Source: Thiotrichaceae bacterium UBA7359 (GTDB lineage Bacteria > Pseudomonadota > Gammaproteobacteria > Eutrophobiales > Eutrophobiaceae). Taken from it: 13,991 nt of DNA. The DNA lies in the NCBI GenBank assembly GCA_905182825.1, contig CAJJDJ010000030.1:1-13991 (forward strand). Direction: 5' to 3'. How positions within the stretch are numbered: position 1 is the stretch's first letter; the number at the start of each line of letters is the position of its first letter. Below are positions 1 through 8,047 of this stretch, piece by piece. The notes beneath the pieces are model-generated. The model ran no database searches. It was not told the DNA's origin and saw only the letters and a list, made by a program, of their open reading frames with translations. A program made the translations under genes and the position numbers.

Positions 1-3000
1 TCCGTAAAAAGTAATGTGGGGCATTTATTAACGGCGGCGGGTGCAGCGGCATTGATGAAAACATTACTGGCGATGAAGCATGGTGTCCTGCCACCGACAG
101 CGAATTATGAGACGCCCTCAAATAAGATTGATTTAGCAAATAGTCCGTTTAAAGTCTTAGCCGAAGCAGAGCCATGGGAGGTGAAAACCAATACACCTCG
201 ACGAGCAGCAATCAGTGGTTTTGGTTTCGGCGGTATAAACGCACATGTGCTACTTGAGCAATATGACACAAGCACAGTTGCTAAAAATAGTGCACCTTTA
301 GCACCAACAGACAAAGCAGATATTGCCATCGTTGGCATGGATTCCCATCTGGGACCTTGGCATGATCAGTCAGCATTTGATGCGGCTGTTTTGTTTGGCG
401 AAAATGAGTCTGCAGCTCAACCAAGAAATTGGTGGGGTGCTGAAACAAACGACTGCAAAGGTTATTTAATTGATGAAATTAAAATACCTCTAGGGCGTTA
501 TCGAATACCCCCTGCGGAATTAAAAGAGATGCTGCCGCAACAACTGTTGATGTTAGAAGTGGCCGCGAATGCATTGGAGGATGCAGGTCTTTCAGAACTT
601 ACCGCTGAGCAACAATGCCGAACTGGTGTCTTTATCGGTATTGCGCTTGATTTAAATACGACGAATTTTCATTTTCGTTGGCTACAGAAAAAGTATGCGC
701 GTGAATGGTTACAAGGCTTAGGCATTGCACTAAATGAAAACGAATTAAATGATTGGATAGCAAAGCTTCGTGAGGCTAGCGGCCCTGCATTGACTGCCAA
801 CCGTACCATGGGCGCATTGGGTGGTATTGTTGCCAGCCGCATAGCACGTGCGTTTCGAATTGGTGGTCCGTCATTCACCGTCTCTGCAGAAGAGACCTCG
901 GGACTGCGTGCCTTGGGATCTGGCTTACGTGCCTTACAACAAAATGAATTAGACCAGGTCATCGTCGGTTCAGTTGATCTGGCTAGCGATCTAAGAGCAG
1001 TAACAGGTCATATCGAATATCATCAACACGCAAACGTTGCAGATGGTGCTACCGCATTCATTTTAAAGCGTCATGAAGAGGCACTTCGTGATGGTGACAA
1101 GGTTTATTCCATTATCAAAGGGTTTGGCGCCGCCTCGGCGGGTGGCTGTGATGACAAAGAGTTTAATCCCTCTGCTCAAGTCGAGTCGATTCAAAATGCA
1201 TGTTCAGATGCGCGATGTCATCTAGATGACATCGATCACATTACACTTGCCAGCGAAGCAGAATATCTGGCAGATATTCCAATTCTTGGAAATGTAAGTA
1301 TGAATCAGTTTCCATTAGGACATAGCGGTGCTGCGACGGGTTTACTTGCCGTTGCCAGTGCAGTCAGCAGTTTACGGCATCGTCTACTACCAACAGCACA
1401 AGATTCTCAAGTATATTACTGGCTAAAAGATCGCATAAAAGGAACAAGAAAAAACTTAGTTAATGCAAGCAGTCTTGATGGCAATGCTATTAGTATCCTG
1501 CTTGAAGAAGGTGATGCAGCGCCAATAGCTAAAACAGATTCTGCAAAACTATTTATTGCTGCTGCTAAAAATTCACAGACCTTAATAAATAAGATTAAAC
1601 AGTTATCGTTTTCCGATGTGCCTCAATATCATCATGAAGATGAACAGTTACGCGTTGCATTAGTTGTTAATGATAACAATGAATTTAATCTTGCCTGTGA
1701 TGAGGCCATCAATGCTATTCAGACTAATAGGTCGATAGATAACGGTCGTTGTTTTTATTCGCTTGTCCCTTTGGCATCACAAGGCAAACTTGCCTTTGTC
1801 TATCCCGGCTCCGGTAATCACTTCTGGGGTATGGGGCAGGAGTTGGGCGTCGCCTTCCCAAACGTATTAGAAAAACTGAATTCAGAAAATGATTCGTTGG
1901 CTTCACAATTTACCAAAGGGCGTTTTTGGCAGTCACAAAATAGTAAAGCAAATTTAGATAAAGCATTAAGCCATGAAGAGGTTATCTTTGGTCAGGTTTG
2001 GTTAGGGACTTTCGTCAGTGATATTGTTACTAGTTTTGCGATTAAACCGAATGCGGTCATTGGTTATAGTCTCGGCGAGACCACTGGTTTTTTCTCAACG
2101 CGTACCTGGACGGCGCGCGATGAAATGCTACAACGTATTCAGAAAAGCACCTTGTTTACCGAAGAGCTTGCAGGCGCCTGTACCTCGGTACAAAAAGCCT
2201 GGGGCACCGATGAGCCAATTGATTGGGCCTTAGGTGTGATTAATACCAGTGCAGATAACGTTAAAACCGTATTAGAAAACTATAAACGTGTGTATTTATT
2301 GATTATCAATACACCGAATGAATGTGTGATTGGTGGTGACCGCACAGCATTAAATAAGGCAGTCAAAGTACTCGCAGCGCAATATCATGCGCTTTCAGGG
2401 GTGATTACGGTTCATTGTGAAGTCGTAATGCCCGTTGCACAGTCGTACCGCGATTTACATCTCTTTGAAACAACACCTCCCGACGATGTGACTTTCTATA
2501 GTGGTATTCGTGGTGGTGCTTATAACGTTACTCAAGAGGCTGCTGCAGATTCAATTTTGGATCAGGCGTTGGCGCCTTTTGATTACACCAAGGTCATCAA
2601 TAGTGCCTATGAGGATGGTGTGCGTTGTTTTATCGAGATGGGGCCTGGTGGCTCTTGTACCCGAATGATTGATCAAATACTCATCGACAAACCACATTTT
2701 GCCAAGGCAATGTGTGTCAAAGGACAGGATAGTGTTGATAATTTAATGCAATTACTGGCGAGACTCTATGCCGAAGGTGTGTCGGTCGATTTATCGCAGC
2801 TTGATAGTCCAAAAGAAATTAATAAAACAGAATATAAAAATTATATTAGTGTTAAGACTGGTGGCGAACTATTTAAAGTGCCCTTGCCTTCAAAGAGAAA
2901 TGAAGATGAGATAAGCTCTGCCGTCGTTGAATTAAAGCAGAAACATACAAGGGAAGAAGTTGTTCAGTTTGATCGGCAGCAACACAATATGAGCTCTTTA

Positions 3001-5562
3001 CCGATGGATGCTAACGACGGGCTGCAACCAATTATCGAACAGATGCAACTCGCAGGACAAGCACGCGCCGAAGCGCAAGCAGCTTTCTTGCGTGTCAGTC
3101 AGGGTATGACAAAGACGCTCGAGCAAGCTATCAATATGCAAATGCAGTTAATGGCAGGGACTGATGTAGAGATGTCATCACCTTCTTATCGTCTCGAACA
3201 ACTTGCACACAGCGAAGAGATCGAATGTCAATTTGATAGAGCGGCATGTTTGGAGTTTGCCGTCGGGTCTATTGGTAACTTGTTGGGTGAGAATTTTGCT
3301 GACATCGATCAACATCCTTCACGGGTGCGTCTGCCCGATGAGCCATTAATGTTGGTTGATCGTATTCTCGAAGTGAATGGCGAGGCAGACGCCTTAACTC
3401 ATGACTTAGCTGCAAGCGGTAGCGTCATCACAGAGCATGATGTTTTGCCCGGTGCCTGGTATCTAGATTTAGGCCGTATTCCAACCTGTGTCGCCGTGGA
3501 AGCAGGACAGGCCGATTTATTCTTGTCGGGATATTTAGGCATAGATCATATTACGAAAGGTTTGGCGGTCTATCGCTTGCTCGATGCGCGTATCACTTTC
3601 CATGGACCATTACCGACAGCAGGGCAAACGATTCATTACGATATCCATATCGAGCAGTTTTTTAGCCAAGGTGATACACGTCTATTCCGTTTTAACTTTG
3701 AAGGGACTGTAAACGGTCAACCACTACTCACCATGACACAGGGTTGCGCCGGTTTCTTTAGCCAACACGAACTCGATGCCGGGCAGGGTATTGTGCTGAC
3801 CAGTATCGAAAAACAAAAAGCCGAAGGTAAGTTAACTGAAGACTGGCATCAACTTGTGTCGATGAATGTCGAACGTTATGACGATGAACAATTGAATGCC
3901 TTGCGCGATGGCGATCTTGTTTCATGTTTTGGAAATGACTTTGCAAATATAGGCTTAAATAATCCGGTCGGCTTACCTAGCGGTCGTATGACCTTAGTCC
4001 ATCGCATACTTAATCTAAATCCTGCTGGTGGACGATTTGGTATTGGTCAGATCACGGGCGAAGCTGATATACGTCCAGACGATTGGTTTCTAACTTGTCA
4101 CTTTGTCGATGATCGGGTTATGCCGGGCACTTTAATGTACGAGTGTTGTTTACATACCTTACGTGTTTATCTCTTACGTATGGGCTGGATTGGTGAAATG
4201 GATGAGTTTGTTTATGAGCCGGTGATTGGCGAAGTCAGTCAATTAAAATGTCGAGGTCAGGTCACTGAAGAGACCAAAGCGGTTCAATATGAAATCACGC
4301 TGAAAGAGATTGGATACAAAACAGACGGCATGCCTTATGTCTTGGCCGAGGCATTAATGTATGGCGATCATCGAGCTATCGTGCAGATCAAAAATCTGAC
4401 GGTACAACTGAGCGGTTTAAAACGAGAACGGCTGGAAGCGCTTTGGGCCAATCACACCACAAGACAAACAAAACAAGTCTTATTTGATAATAGATCAATA
4501 CTCGCCTTTGCGCTAGGCAAACCCTCAGAGGCCTTTGGTGATCGCTATAAGATGTTTGATAGCGAACGTAAGATTGCACGTCTTCCAGGCCCTCCGTACA
4601 AGTTCTTAGATCGCATTATATCAATCAAAGACTGCGAACCATGGGTACTCAAAGCGGGCGGTATTATCGAAGCTGAATACGATATCCTTGCTAATGACTG
4701 GTATTTCACGGAAGACAATCAACCCTATATGCCGTTTGCGATATTGTTGGAAGTGGCATTACAACCTTGCGGCTGGTTAGCCGCCTATCTGGGTTCAGCA
4801 TTAACCAGCGAAACTGATATTTCTTTTAGAAATCTGGGTGGTGAGGCGACTCAATTTATTAAAGTCTCACCAGAAATGGGCACTTTAACCACTAAGGTAA
4901 AGATTACCAATGTTTCCCAATCGGGTGGCATGATTATTCAGAATTTTGATTACGAAATGCATGCCGATGCGGGCATAGTCTATAAGGGTAATACCTATTT
5001 TGGTTTCTTCTCACACGAAGCCTTGGCGGAACAGGTCGGGTTTCGGGATGTTGAACCGTATAAGGCAAGTCAGGAAGAACAAGCCAGAGGTAAATCATTT
5101 TCCTATCCTCCCGAAGCACCAATGCCAGCAGATATGATGCGCATGGTCGATGAGATTACCTTATATGACTCACATGGCGGCTCAAATGACTTGGGATTCA
5201 TCGAAGGAACAGCTAATGTGAAGGAAGAGGCTTGGTTCTTTAAGGCACACTTTTATGAGGACCCTGTGTGGCCGGGTTCATTAGGACTTGAATCCTTTAT
5301 GCAGTTATTGAAGGTCTTTGCTTGGGAACGCTGGCAGGATGAACTGGAAATAGGCCAATTCGTCTTCGAAAGTATGGCCCTGAATCAACAGCACGAATGG
5401 GTGTATCGCGGGCAGATATTACCGGTGGATGACAAGGTTACGGTACAGGCGGTGATAACCGATATTGATGATCGGAGCAGAACCCTAAAAGCAGATGGCT
5501 TTTTGACCGTAGATGGCAGAATTATCTATCAGATGAAAGATTTTGCGCTCCGAATCACTTAG
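1..5562 (+). CDS. PfaC-like PUFA synthase subunit, KS(end)-CLF-AT-DH(x4 hot-dog), 5' partial
   Basis: Multidomain iterative type I fatty acid/polyketide synthase subunit of the PUFA-synthase family. The frame is open from base 1, so the start lies outside; 1853 residues are visible (residue n at base 3n-2). Residues 1-90 are the end of a KS, with KSNVGH (second catalytic His at 22-24) and GGINAH. Residues 106-504 are a second KS-fold domain in which the Cys of the usual DTACS motif is Glu (892-894) and the HGTGT His is lost, as in chain-length factors. Residues 595-930 are a PfaB-like acyltransferase with PGSGN and GYSLGE (Ser at 2068-2070). A Gln/Ala-rich helical linker follows (3043-3150). 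Four FabA-like hot-dog domains start near 3235, 3945, 4515 and 5085; the second and fourth keep a His...PG...Glu pair. KS-CLF-AT-DH order resembles fused myxobacterial Pfa3 proteins more than Shewanella PfaC, which lacks the AT. No C-terminal acyltransferase is present. oleA starts 9 bases downstream. Confidence 0.93.
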   Translation, partial: SVKSNVGHLLTAAGAAALMKTLLAMKHGVLPPTANYETPSNKIDLANSPFKVLAEAEPWEVKTNTPRRAAISGFGFGGINAHVLLEQYDTSTVAKNSAPLAPTDKADIAIVGMDSHLGPWHDQSAFDAAVLFGENESAAQPRNWWGAETNDCKGYLIDEIKIPLGRYRIPPAELKEMLPQQLLMLEVAANALEDAGLSELTAEQQCRTGVFIGIALDLNTTNFHFRWLQKKYAREWLQGLGIALNENELNDWIAKLREASGPALTANRTMGALGGIVASRIARAFRIGGPSFTVSAEETSGLRALGSGLRALQQNELDQVIVGSVDLASDLRAVTGHIEYHQHANVADGATAFILKRHEEALRDGDKVYSIIKGFGAASAGGCDDKEFNPSAQVESIQNACSDARCHLDDIDHITLASEAEYLADIPILGNVSMNQFPLGHSGAATGLLAVASAVSSLRHRLLPTAQDSQVYYWLKDRIKGTRKNLVNASSLDGNAISILLEEGDAAPIAKTDSAKLFIAAAKNSQTLINKIKQLSFSDVPQYHHEDEQLRVALVVNDNNEFNLACDEAINAIQTNRSIDNGRCFYSLVPLASQGKLAFVYPGSGNHFWGMGQELGVAFPNVLEKLNSENDSLASQFTKGRFWQSQNSKANLDKALSHEEVIFGQVWLGTFVSDIVTSFAIKPNAVIGYSLGETTGFFSTRTWTARDEMLQRIQKSTLFTEELAGACTSVQKAWGTDEPIDWALGVINTSADNVKTVLENYKRVYLLIINTPNECVIGGDRTALNKAVKVLAAQYHALSGVITVHCEVVMPVAQSYRDLHLFETTPPDDVTFYSGIRGGAYNVTQEAAADSILDQALAPFDYTKVINSAYEDGVRCFIEMGPGGSCTRMIDQILIDKPHFAKAMCVKGQDSVDNLMQLLARLYAEGVSVDLSQLDSPKEINKTEYKNYISVKTGGELFKVPLPSKRNEDEISSAVVELKQKHTREEVVQFDRQQHNMSSLPMDANDGLQPIIEQMQLAGQARAEAQAAFLRVSQGMTKTLEQAINMQMQLMAGTDVEMSSPSYRLEQLAHSEEIECQFDRAACLEFAVGSIGNLLGENFADIDQHPSRVRLPDEPLMLVDRILEVNGEADALTHDLAASGSVITEHDVLPGAWYLDLGRIPTCVAVEAGQADLFLSGYLGIDHITKGLAVYRLLDARITFHGPLPTAGQTIHYDIHIEQFFSQGDTRLFRFNFEGTVNGQPLLTMTQGCAGFFSQHELDAGQGIVLTSIEKQKAEGKLTEDWHQLVSMNVERYDDEQLNALRDGDLVSCFGNDFANIGLNNPVGLPSGRMTLVHRILNLNPAGGRFGIGQITGEADIRPDDWFLTCHFVDDRVMPGTLMYECCLHTLRVYLLRMGWIGEMDEFVYEPVIGEVSQLKCRGQVTEETKAVQYEITLKEIGYKTDGMPYVLAEALMYGDHRAIVQIKNLTVQLSGLKRERLEALWANHTTRQTKQVLFDNRSILAFALGKPSEAFGDRYKMFDSERKIARLPGPPYKFLDRIISIKDCEPWVLKAGGIIEAEYDILANDWYFTEDNQPYMPFAILLEVALQPCGWLAAYLGSALTSETDISFRNLGGEATQFIKVSPEMGTLTTKVKITNVSQSGGMIIQNFDYEMHADAGIVYKGNTYFGFFSHEALAEQVGFRDVEPYKASQEEQARGKSFSYPPEAPMPADMMRMVDEITLYDSHGGSNDLGFIEGTANVKEEAWFFKAHFYEDPVWPGSLGLESFMQLLKVFAWERWQDELEIGQFVFESMALNQQHEWVYRGQILPVDDKVTVQAVITDIDDRSRTLKADGFLTVDGRIIYQMKDFALRIT
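1213..1234. repeat. 22-base perfect palindrome inside the CLF-like domain
   Basis: The half-site CGATGTCATCT is followed directly by its reverse complement with no spacer. The next pair outward (G1212/A1235) does not match. It lies in frame, coding R-C-H-L-D-D-I-D between the Cys-equivalent region and the second His region of the CLF-like domain. It has no T-run and is unlikely to be a terminator. It may be chance codon use or a protein-binding site; nothing else in the window repeats it that I can see. Confidence 0.85.
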
Positions 5563-5571
5563 AATGAATTT

Positions 5572-6771
5572 ATGAAATATTCACGCGTACATATGGAGTC
5601 TATCGGCTATGAGTTGCCACCGGTAGTGATCACTTCCGAGGACCTGGAGCAACGGCTCATGCCTATGTATGACGCTCTCCATATAGCGCCGGGACAATTA
5701 GAATCTTTGACGGGTATTTATGAACGTCGTTGGTGGGAAAAAGGTCACATTTTGTCTGATGGTGCTGCAAATGCAGCTAAAAAGGCCTTAGAACAATCAA
5801 ACGTTGAGGCAAGAGACATTGAGGCACTCGTTTATACGGGTGTTTGCCGGGAAAATTTTGAGCCTGCGACTGCTTGTGCGGTAGCGGCGCAATTGGGTAT
5901 CAGTGATGATGCCAATATCTATGATATTTCCAATGCCTGCTTAGGTGTTATGAACGGCATTATTGATATCGCAAATCGCATCGAATTAAAGCAGATCCGT
6001 GCCGGCATGGTCGTATCGTGCGAGACCTCACGTGAAATCGTTGAGATCATGATCGAGCGCATGTTGAAAGATAAAACGATTGATATGTTTTCCAGTTCTC
6101 TGGCGACGCTAACAGGTGGTTCGGGTGCTGCAGCAGTATTATTGACGGATGGCTCGTTTGATAATAAAGAAACACATCGCCTGTTGGGCGGTGCAAATCA
6201 ATCTGCACCAGAGCACCACAAGCTTTGCCGCTGGGGTGTTTCAATATCACCCGTCGCAATCGGTGAATTTGTCTTTTCTCCAGATAAGTTATTAGCAGCA
6301 ATTGATCAAATAATGGAACCTGATGTTATCCCTTCAGTTGTTAAAGAAGTGATGTCTAGTGATAAGTTACCACCTGCTTTATCTAGCATGTTACCTAAAG
6401 AAAAGTTACCAGCGGCACTGTCTGAATTCATGTCTACTGATTCTGTCTCTGTTTTAAAGCATGGCGCCATTTTAGGCGTAAAAACCTGGGGTTCTTTTTT
6501 AACGAAGATGGGATGGGCTAGAGATCAAGTTGATAAAGTGATTTGTCATCAGGTTGGAGAAGGTCATCGTGATACAATATTAAAAGAACTTGGTATTGCG
6601 CCTGAAAAAGATTTTAGTACCTATAAATATTTGGGCAATATTGGCACTGTCTCGGTGCCATTAACAGCAGCCATTGCGGATCAAAGACAATTCTTAAAGA
6701 AGGGCGATAGGGTTAGTTTTCTTGGCATAGGCAGCGGCTTAAATTGTCTGATGCTTGGTTGGGAATGGTAA
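5572..6771 (+). CDS. oleA: OleA-like thiolase-fold enzyme (head-to-head acyl condensation) with a repeat insert
   Basis: OleA condenses two fatty acyl thioesters (non-decarboxylative Claisen) to a 2-alkyl-3-keto acid, the first step of olefin or long-chain ketone synthesis. The 399-residue protein has the catalytic Cys123 in ISNACLG, Glu97 in NFEPATA, His326 in ICHQVGE and Asn356 in YLGNIGT. The Glu-Cys spacing (26) and His-Asn spacing (30) match Xanthomonas OleA (E117/C143, H285/N315) as I recall them. The C-terminus GIGSGLN is also typical of the family. The Cys-to-His distance is about 60 residues longer than in that enzyme, owing to an insert at residues 238-289 (see the repeat entry). 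It starts 9 bases after the synthase gene; ATG 5572 is the first usable start and has no clear Shine-Dalgarno, suggesting translation linked to the upstream gene. FabH is an alternative family member, but the Glu97 and C-terminal features favour OleA. Probable substrates are chains made by the upstream synthase (inference). Confidence 0.88.
   Translation: MKYSRVHMESIGYELPPVVITSEDLEQRLMPMYDALHIAPGQLESLTGIYERRWWEKGHILSDGAANAAKKALEQSNVEARDIEALVYTGVCRENFEPATACAVAAQLGISDDANIYDISNACLGVMNGIIDIANRIELKQIRAGMVVSCETSREIVEIMIERMLKDKTIDMFSSSLATLTGGSGAAAVLLTDGSFDNKETHRLLGGANQSAPEHHKLCRWGVSISPVAIGEFVFSPDKLLAAIDQIMEPDVIPSVVKEVMSSDKLPPALSSMLPKEKLPAALSEFMSTDSVSVLKHGAILGVKTWGSFLTKMGWARDQVDKVICHQVGEGHRDTILKELGIAPEKDFSTYKYLGNIGTVSVPLTAAIADQRQFLKKGDRVSFLGIGSGLNCLMLGWEW
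6283..6438 (+). repeat. Four tandem 13-residue (39-base) repeats inserted in OleA
   Basis: The units are DKLLAAIDQIMEP (6283-6321), DVIPSVVKEVMSS (6322-6360), DKLPPALSSMLPK (6361-6399) and EKLPAALSEFMST (6400-6438). The shared pattern is acidic-[KV]-[LI]-[LP]-x-[AV]-[LIV]-x-x-[IVMF]-[ML], with hydrophobic positions spaced as in a short amphipathic helix and polar turns between units. Units 3 and 4 are the closest at both protein and DNA level. The array lies between the LCRWG segment and the STDSV segment, where the crystallised OleA has only a short connection. It looks like an expanded helical lid or docking arm; its function is unknown. Confidence 0.8.
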
Positions 6772-6840
6772 GGAATTAAACTTGTTAAAAACGCTGTTTA
6801 ATAATTTTTAAGATTTAAATTTTTGTATTCTTAACGAGTC

Positions 6841-7947
6841 GTGAATACGGAAAAGCCCGAAGAAAATCCAGTTCAACGTAAAATAATTCATGTCGACATG
6901 GATGCTTTCTATGCCTCGGTCGAACAGCGTGATCATCCTGAATATCGTGGCAAACCAGTCGTCGTTGGTGGCACATTAGAACAACGAGGTGTGGTTGCTG
7001 CCTGTAGTTATGAGGCACGAAAGTTTGGCATACACTCAGCAATGTCAGCTATACAAGCACACCGGCGCTGTCCTGATGTTATTTTTCTAAAACCACGTTT
7101 TGCTGCATATCGTGAAGTTTCTGCAGAAATTCATGCTGTATTTCTGCAGTTTACAAATCTAGTCGAGCCCTTATCTTTGGACGAAGCTTATCTGGATGTC
7201 ACGGATAACCATGAGCATTCAGGTTCGGCAACCTTAATCGCAAAAGAGATCAAACGTTTAATTAAAGAGAAAACTAATCTCAATGCCTCTGCGGGTGTGT
7301 CATACAATAAATTTTTAGCAAAAATAGCCTCGGATATGGATAAGCCGGATGGACTATATTTAATCACCCCTGAACAAGGTCCCGATTTTATCAAGGCACT
7401 ACCAGTGCGACAGTTTCATGGCATTGGTAAAGCAACCGAAAAACGTATGAAAGAATTTGGTATTCATACGGGTGAAGATCTTTTGCAGAAAGATCTGAAT
7501 GAACTCGTCAAGAAATTCGGCAAGGTAGGCTATTTTTATTATTCAATTTCACGTGGTATCGACCTTCGACCGGTAAACAGCCATCGTGAACGAAAATCCG
7601 TCGGCAAGGAAATAACATTTAGTAAAGACACGCGCGACACCAATCACATGTTTTCTATTCTGGAAGAACTATCCAACAGTGTTTCGAGAATATTATTTGA
7701 TAAAAAGTTATCCGCACAGACAATCACCTTAAAAGTAAAATACGCAAATTTTGAACAAATCACACGCAGTCGCACATTAGAAAAACCGACACTATCTGCG
7801 AGCAATATTTTTTCAACGGTAAAAAGTCTATTAACCCAGACAGAAGTAGATAAACGCAAAGTACGTCTATTAGGCGTGAGTACGTCCAAGTTGCAGGAAA
7901 AACGCGTTGATCAAACAGATAAAACAGAGCAGATGGATTTACTTTAG
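6841..7947 (+). CDS. dinB: DNA polymerase IV (Y-family translesion polymerase)
   Basis: Error-prone Y-family polymerase that copies past damaged bases in the cytoplasm. The 368-residue protein has the catalytic acidic residues in HVDMDAFYASVE (Asp19) and SLDEAYLD (Asp114, Glu115). Tyr24 sits at the steric-gate position that excludes ribonucleotides. The C-terminal five residues QMDLL fit the beta-clamp-binding consensus. Start: GTG 6841 is the only reasonable start, because a stop (6832-6834) lies in frame just upstream and the next ATG is inside the HVDMD motif; the Shine-Dalgarno is weak. A 69-base AT-rich gap separates it from oleA, and about 100 bases separate it from oleB. No LexA box (CTGT-N8-ACAG) is seen upstream. 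It is intact, but its place between oleA and oleB has no obvious metabolic sense and it may be an inserted or ancestral neighbour gene. Confidence 0.95.
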   Translation: MNTEKPEENPVQRKIIHVDMDAFYASVEQRDHPEYRGKPVVVGGTLEQRGVVAACSYEARKFGIHSAMSAIQAHRRCPDVIFLKPRFAAYREVSAEIHAVFLQFTNLVEPLSLDEAYLDVTDNHEHSGSATLIAKEIKRLIKEKTNLNASAGVSYNKFLAKIASDMDKPDGLYLITPEQGPDFIKALPVRQFHGIGKATEKRMKEFGIHTGEDLLQKDLNELVKKFGKVGYFYYSISRGIDLRPVNSHRERKSVGKEITFSKDTRDTNHMFSILEELSNSVSRILFDKKLSAQTITLKVKYANFEQITRSRTLEKPTLSASNIFSTVKSLLTQTEVDKRKVRLLGVSTSKLQEKRVDQTDKTEQMDLL

Positions 7948-8013
7948 ACGCGACTAAACTATTCGCCTGATATACTTGGTGTATAAGGTAATATTCAGTA
8001 AACTAGTTCACTT

Positions 8014-8019
8014 TATAAT
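8014..8019 (+). promoter_or_regulatory. Candidate -10 box upstream of oleB
   Basis: A perfect TATAAT lies 28 bases before the oleB ATG in the AT-rich 100-base gap after dinB. The best -35-like sequence, TTCAGT at 7994-7999, leaves only a 14-base spacer, so this is a weak promoter call. If real, oleBCD and the transferase gene could be transcribed independently of oleA and dinB. Confidence 0.3.
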
Positions 8020-8047
8020 TATATTTTCATATAAAAACCAATAGCTT

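Noticed and set aside
6772..6840. LexA (SOS) box upstream of dinB, suggested by CTGT near 6794
   Set aside because: CTGT is not followed by ACAG after 8 bases, and no other CTGT-N8-ACAG pattern is present in the gap.
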